From: Candidatus Omnitrophota bacterium
GTDB lineage: Bacteria > Omnitrophota > Gorgyraeia > Aquiviventales > Aquiviventaceae
Direction of reading: 5' to 3'
Assembly (NCBI GenBank): GCA_016193195.1
Contig: JACPSQ010000053.1
Span: 1-5,517 of the forward strand
Length of the DNA stretch: 5,517 bases
Numbering within the stretch: the stretch's first letter is position 1; the number at the start of each line of letters is the position of its first letter. The translations under genes were made by a program, and so were the position numbers. Positions 4,705-5,517 of the stretch are shown in pieces. The notes below the pieces were generated by a model. It worked only from the letters and a program-made list of their open reading frames with translations, did not search any database and had not been told where the DNA came from.

Positions 4705-4815
4705 AAGTAAAAAGGCAAAAGGTAAAAGTGGAGGGCCGTTTGAGCCGGCGACGCGATGGAACTTTTACCTTTTACCTTGTACTTTTACCTTTTGACTTCT
4801 ACCTTTTGACTTAAG
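4702..4815. repeat. Inverted heptad-repeat element C (about 31-bp arms, 31-nt centre, extended right arm)
   Basis: The left arm consists of TAAAAGT (4702), AAAAAGG (4709), CAAAAGG (4716) and TAAAAGT (4723). The right arm is the inverse: ACTTTTA (4761), CCTTTTA (4768), CCTTGTA (4775), CTTTTA (4782, one base short), then CCTTTTG (4788), ACTTCTA (4795), CCTTTTG (4802) and ACTTAAG (4809). Including the flanking AAGG, 4698-4729 pairs with 4761-4791 with about three differences. The centre (4730-4760) is GC-rich and unlike the arms. The element begins with the stop codon of the carboxypeptidase gene and ends 4 bp before the permease ATG. As RNA it would form a long A/U-rich hairpin followed by U-rich sequence, so it could serve as a terminator, but weak A-U pairing makes this uncertain. 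Confidence 0.8.
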
Positions 4816-4819
4816 GCCG

Positions 4820-5517
4820 ATGACTAAACACCCCTCCTTACTTCGCGCTCTGAATTTATTTGATGCGACGATGCTGGTCGTGGGCTGCATTGTCGGCGTC
4901 GGGATCTTCCGGACCGCCAGCTCCATCGCCACCCAGGTCCCCGCCCCGCTCCTCATTCTCGCACTCTGGGCCTTCGGTGGACTCCTGTCGCTGTGCGGGG
5001 CGCTCTGCTATGCGGAGCTCGCCGCCCTGTTCCCGGCTAGCGGAGGCGACTATGTCTACATCAGCAAGATCTACGGGAACTTCTGGGGTTTCCTCTTCGG
5101 CTGCACGAAGCTGTTTATTGAGCGCACCGGCACCATCGCGATCCTCGGCTTTGTCTTCGCCGAGCACGTCCGTCGGGTCATCCCGTACAACGAGCGCGTC
5201 CTCCGGCGGGTGGCCTCGGGAGCGATTCTCGTGCTCACGGCGGTCAACGTCGTCGGGATCCGGTGGGGGACGTACACGCAGAACGTCTTCACCGTCTTGA
5301 AGACCGTGGCGCTGTGCACGCTCATTGCCGTGGGGGCGCGCGCGTTCCTCACCCGCAACACCGTGGTCATGAACTGGGCGGCCCCGCCGATCACACTCGA
5401 TTTGGTGCAGGCGATGGGGGTCGCGCTGATCTTCGTGTTGTGGACGTACGGCGGGTGGACCGAGGCGGCCTATGTTGCGGAAGAAGTGCGTGACCCGACG
5501 CGAAACGTGCCGAAGGC
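4820..5517 (+). CDS. APC-superfamily amino-acid permease, LAT/SLC7-like, N-terminal 232 codons (partial, runs off right edge)
   Basis: The frame is open from ATG 4820 to the window edge. The first helix carries the substrate-binding unwound motif GCIVGVGIF (residues 22-30), equivalent to GxxIGxGIF in APC transporters. The second region has CGALCYAELAALFPASGGDYVYI, where the YAEL and P-x-SGGxYVY signatures (about 65-83) are typical of LAT-type exchangers. Near the right edge GGWTEAAYVAEEVRDPTRNVPKA, with key residues Gly-Gly-Trp and the EE-x-x-x-P-x-RN-x-P pattern, matches the SLC7-like GGWN...EE..NP.RN.P loop. Full family members have about 12 helices and 430-500 residues, so roughly half is present. 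The transported amino acid cannot be read. Only a poor Shine-Dalgarno (AAGG, 4813-4816, 3 nt from ATG) is available, and it is part of the heptad element. Confidence 0.9.
   Translation, partial: MTKHPSLLRALNLFDATMLVVGCIVGVGIFRTASSIATQVPAPLLILALWAFGGLLSLCGALCYAELAALFPASGGDYVYISKIYGNFWGFLFGCTKLFIERTGTIAILGFVFAEHVRRVIPYNERVLRRVASGAILVLTAVNVVGIRWGTYTQNVFTVLKTVALCTLIAVGARAFLTRNTVVMNWAAPPITLDLVQAMGVALIFVLWTYGGWTEAAYVAEEVRDPTRNVPK

Noticed and set aside
4860..5300. 146-residue plus-strand frame inside the permease
   Set aside because: Ser/Arg-rich out-of-frame reading of the permease gene, without recognisable features.

Overview
The window comes from a GC-rich bacterial chromosome of a Gram-negative-type cell, most likely an uncultured lineage of the PVC/Omnitrophota kind. 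Three things point there: a secreted fibre-like protein with the motif TYYPSPxGVY just after its signal peptide followed by NVGIGTxSP repeats, a TIGR04073-like exosortase-system-associated protein, and intergenic arrays of 7-bp units. The assignment rests on remembered family distributions and has not been checked by a search. No rRNA, tRNA, CRISPR array, transposase or phage module is visible.

Layout. Positions 1-858 (minus strand) hold the N-terminal 286 codons of a COG2187-type aminoglycoside-phosphotransferase-like kinase that runs off the left edge. A divergent intergenic region (859-1054) carries a palindromic element of six plus six heptads, a promoter that appears built into it, and a second short heptad array that runs into the Shine-Dalgarno of the next gene. 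Then, on the plus strand: a secreted stalk/fibre protein with a Cys-rich tail (1055-2020); a signal-peptidase-I-fold (S26) protein whose leader is a near-copy of the preceding gene's leader (2039-2629); a TIGR04073-like small exported protein (2709-3071) with its own promoter; a five-helix mechanosensitive-channel-type TM-helix protein (3203-3889) behind a good promoter with an AT-rich UP-like tract; a VanY-type D,D-carboxypeptidase (about 3844-4704) whose N-terminal coding region contains a perfect 11-bp terminator-like hairpin; a second large inverted heptad element (4702-4815); and the start of an APC/LAT-type amino-acid permease (4820 to the right edge).

Functionally this is a cell-envelope cluster: an exported fibre, a peptidase, a peptidoglycan-trimming enzyme, membrane channel-like and transporter proteins. 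The first two plus-strand genes look like a real two-gene unit (18-nt gap, shared leader sequence), with the S26 protein a candidate processing partner of the fibre.

The least explained signals are (a) three intergenic arrays with different sequences but the same 7-bp period, two of them arranged as inverted arms, each fused to gene-expression signals, and (b) the copied leader shared by a fibre gene and a peptidase gene.
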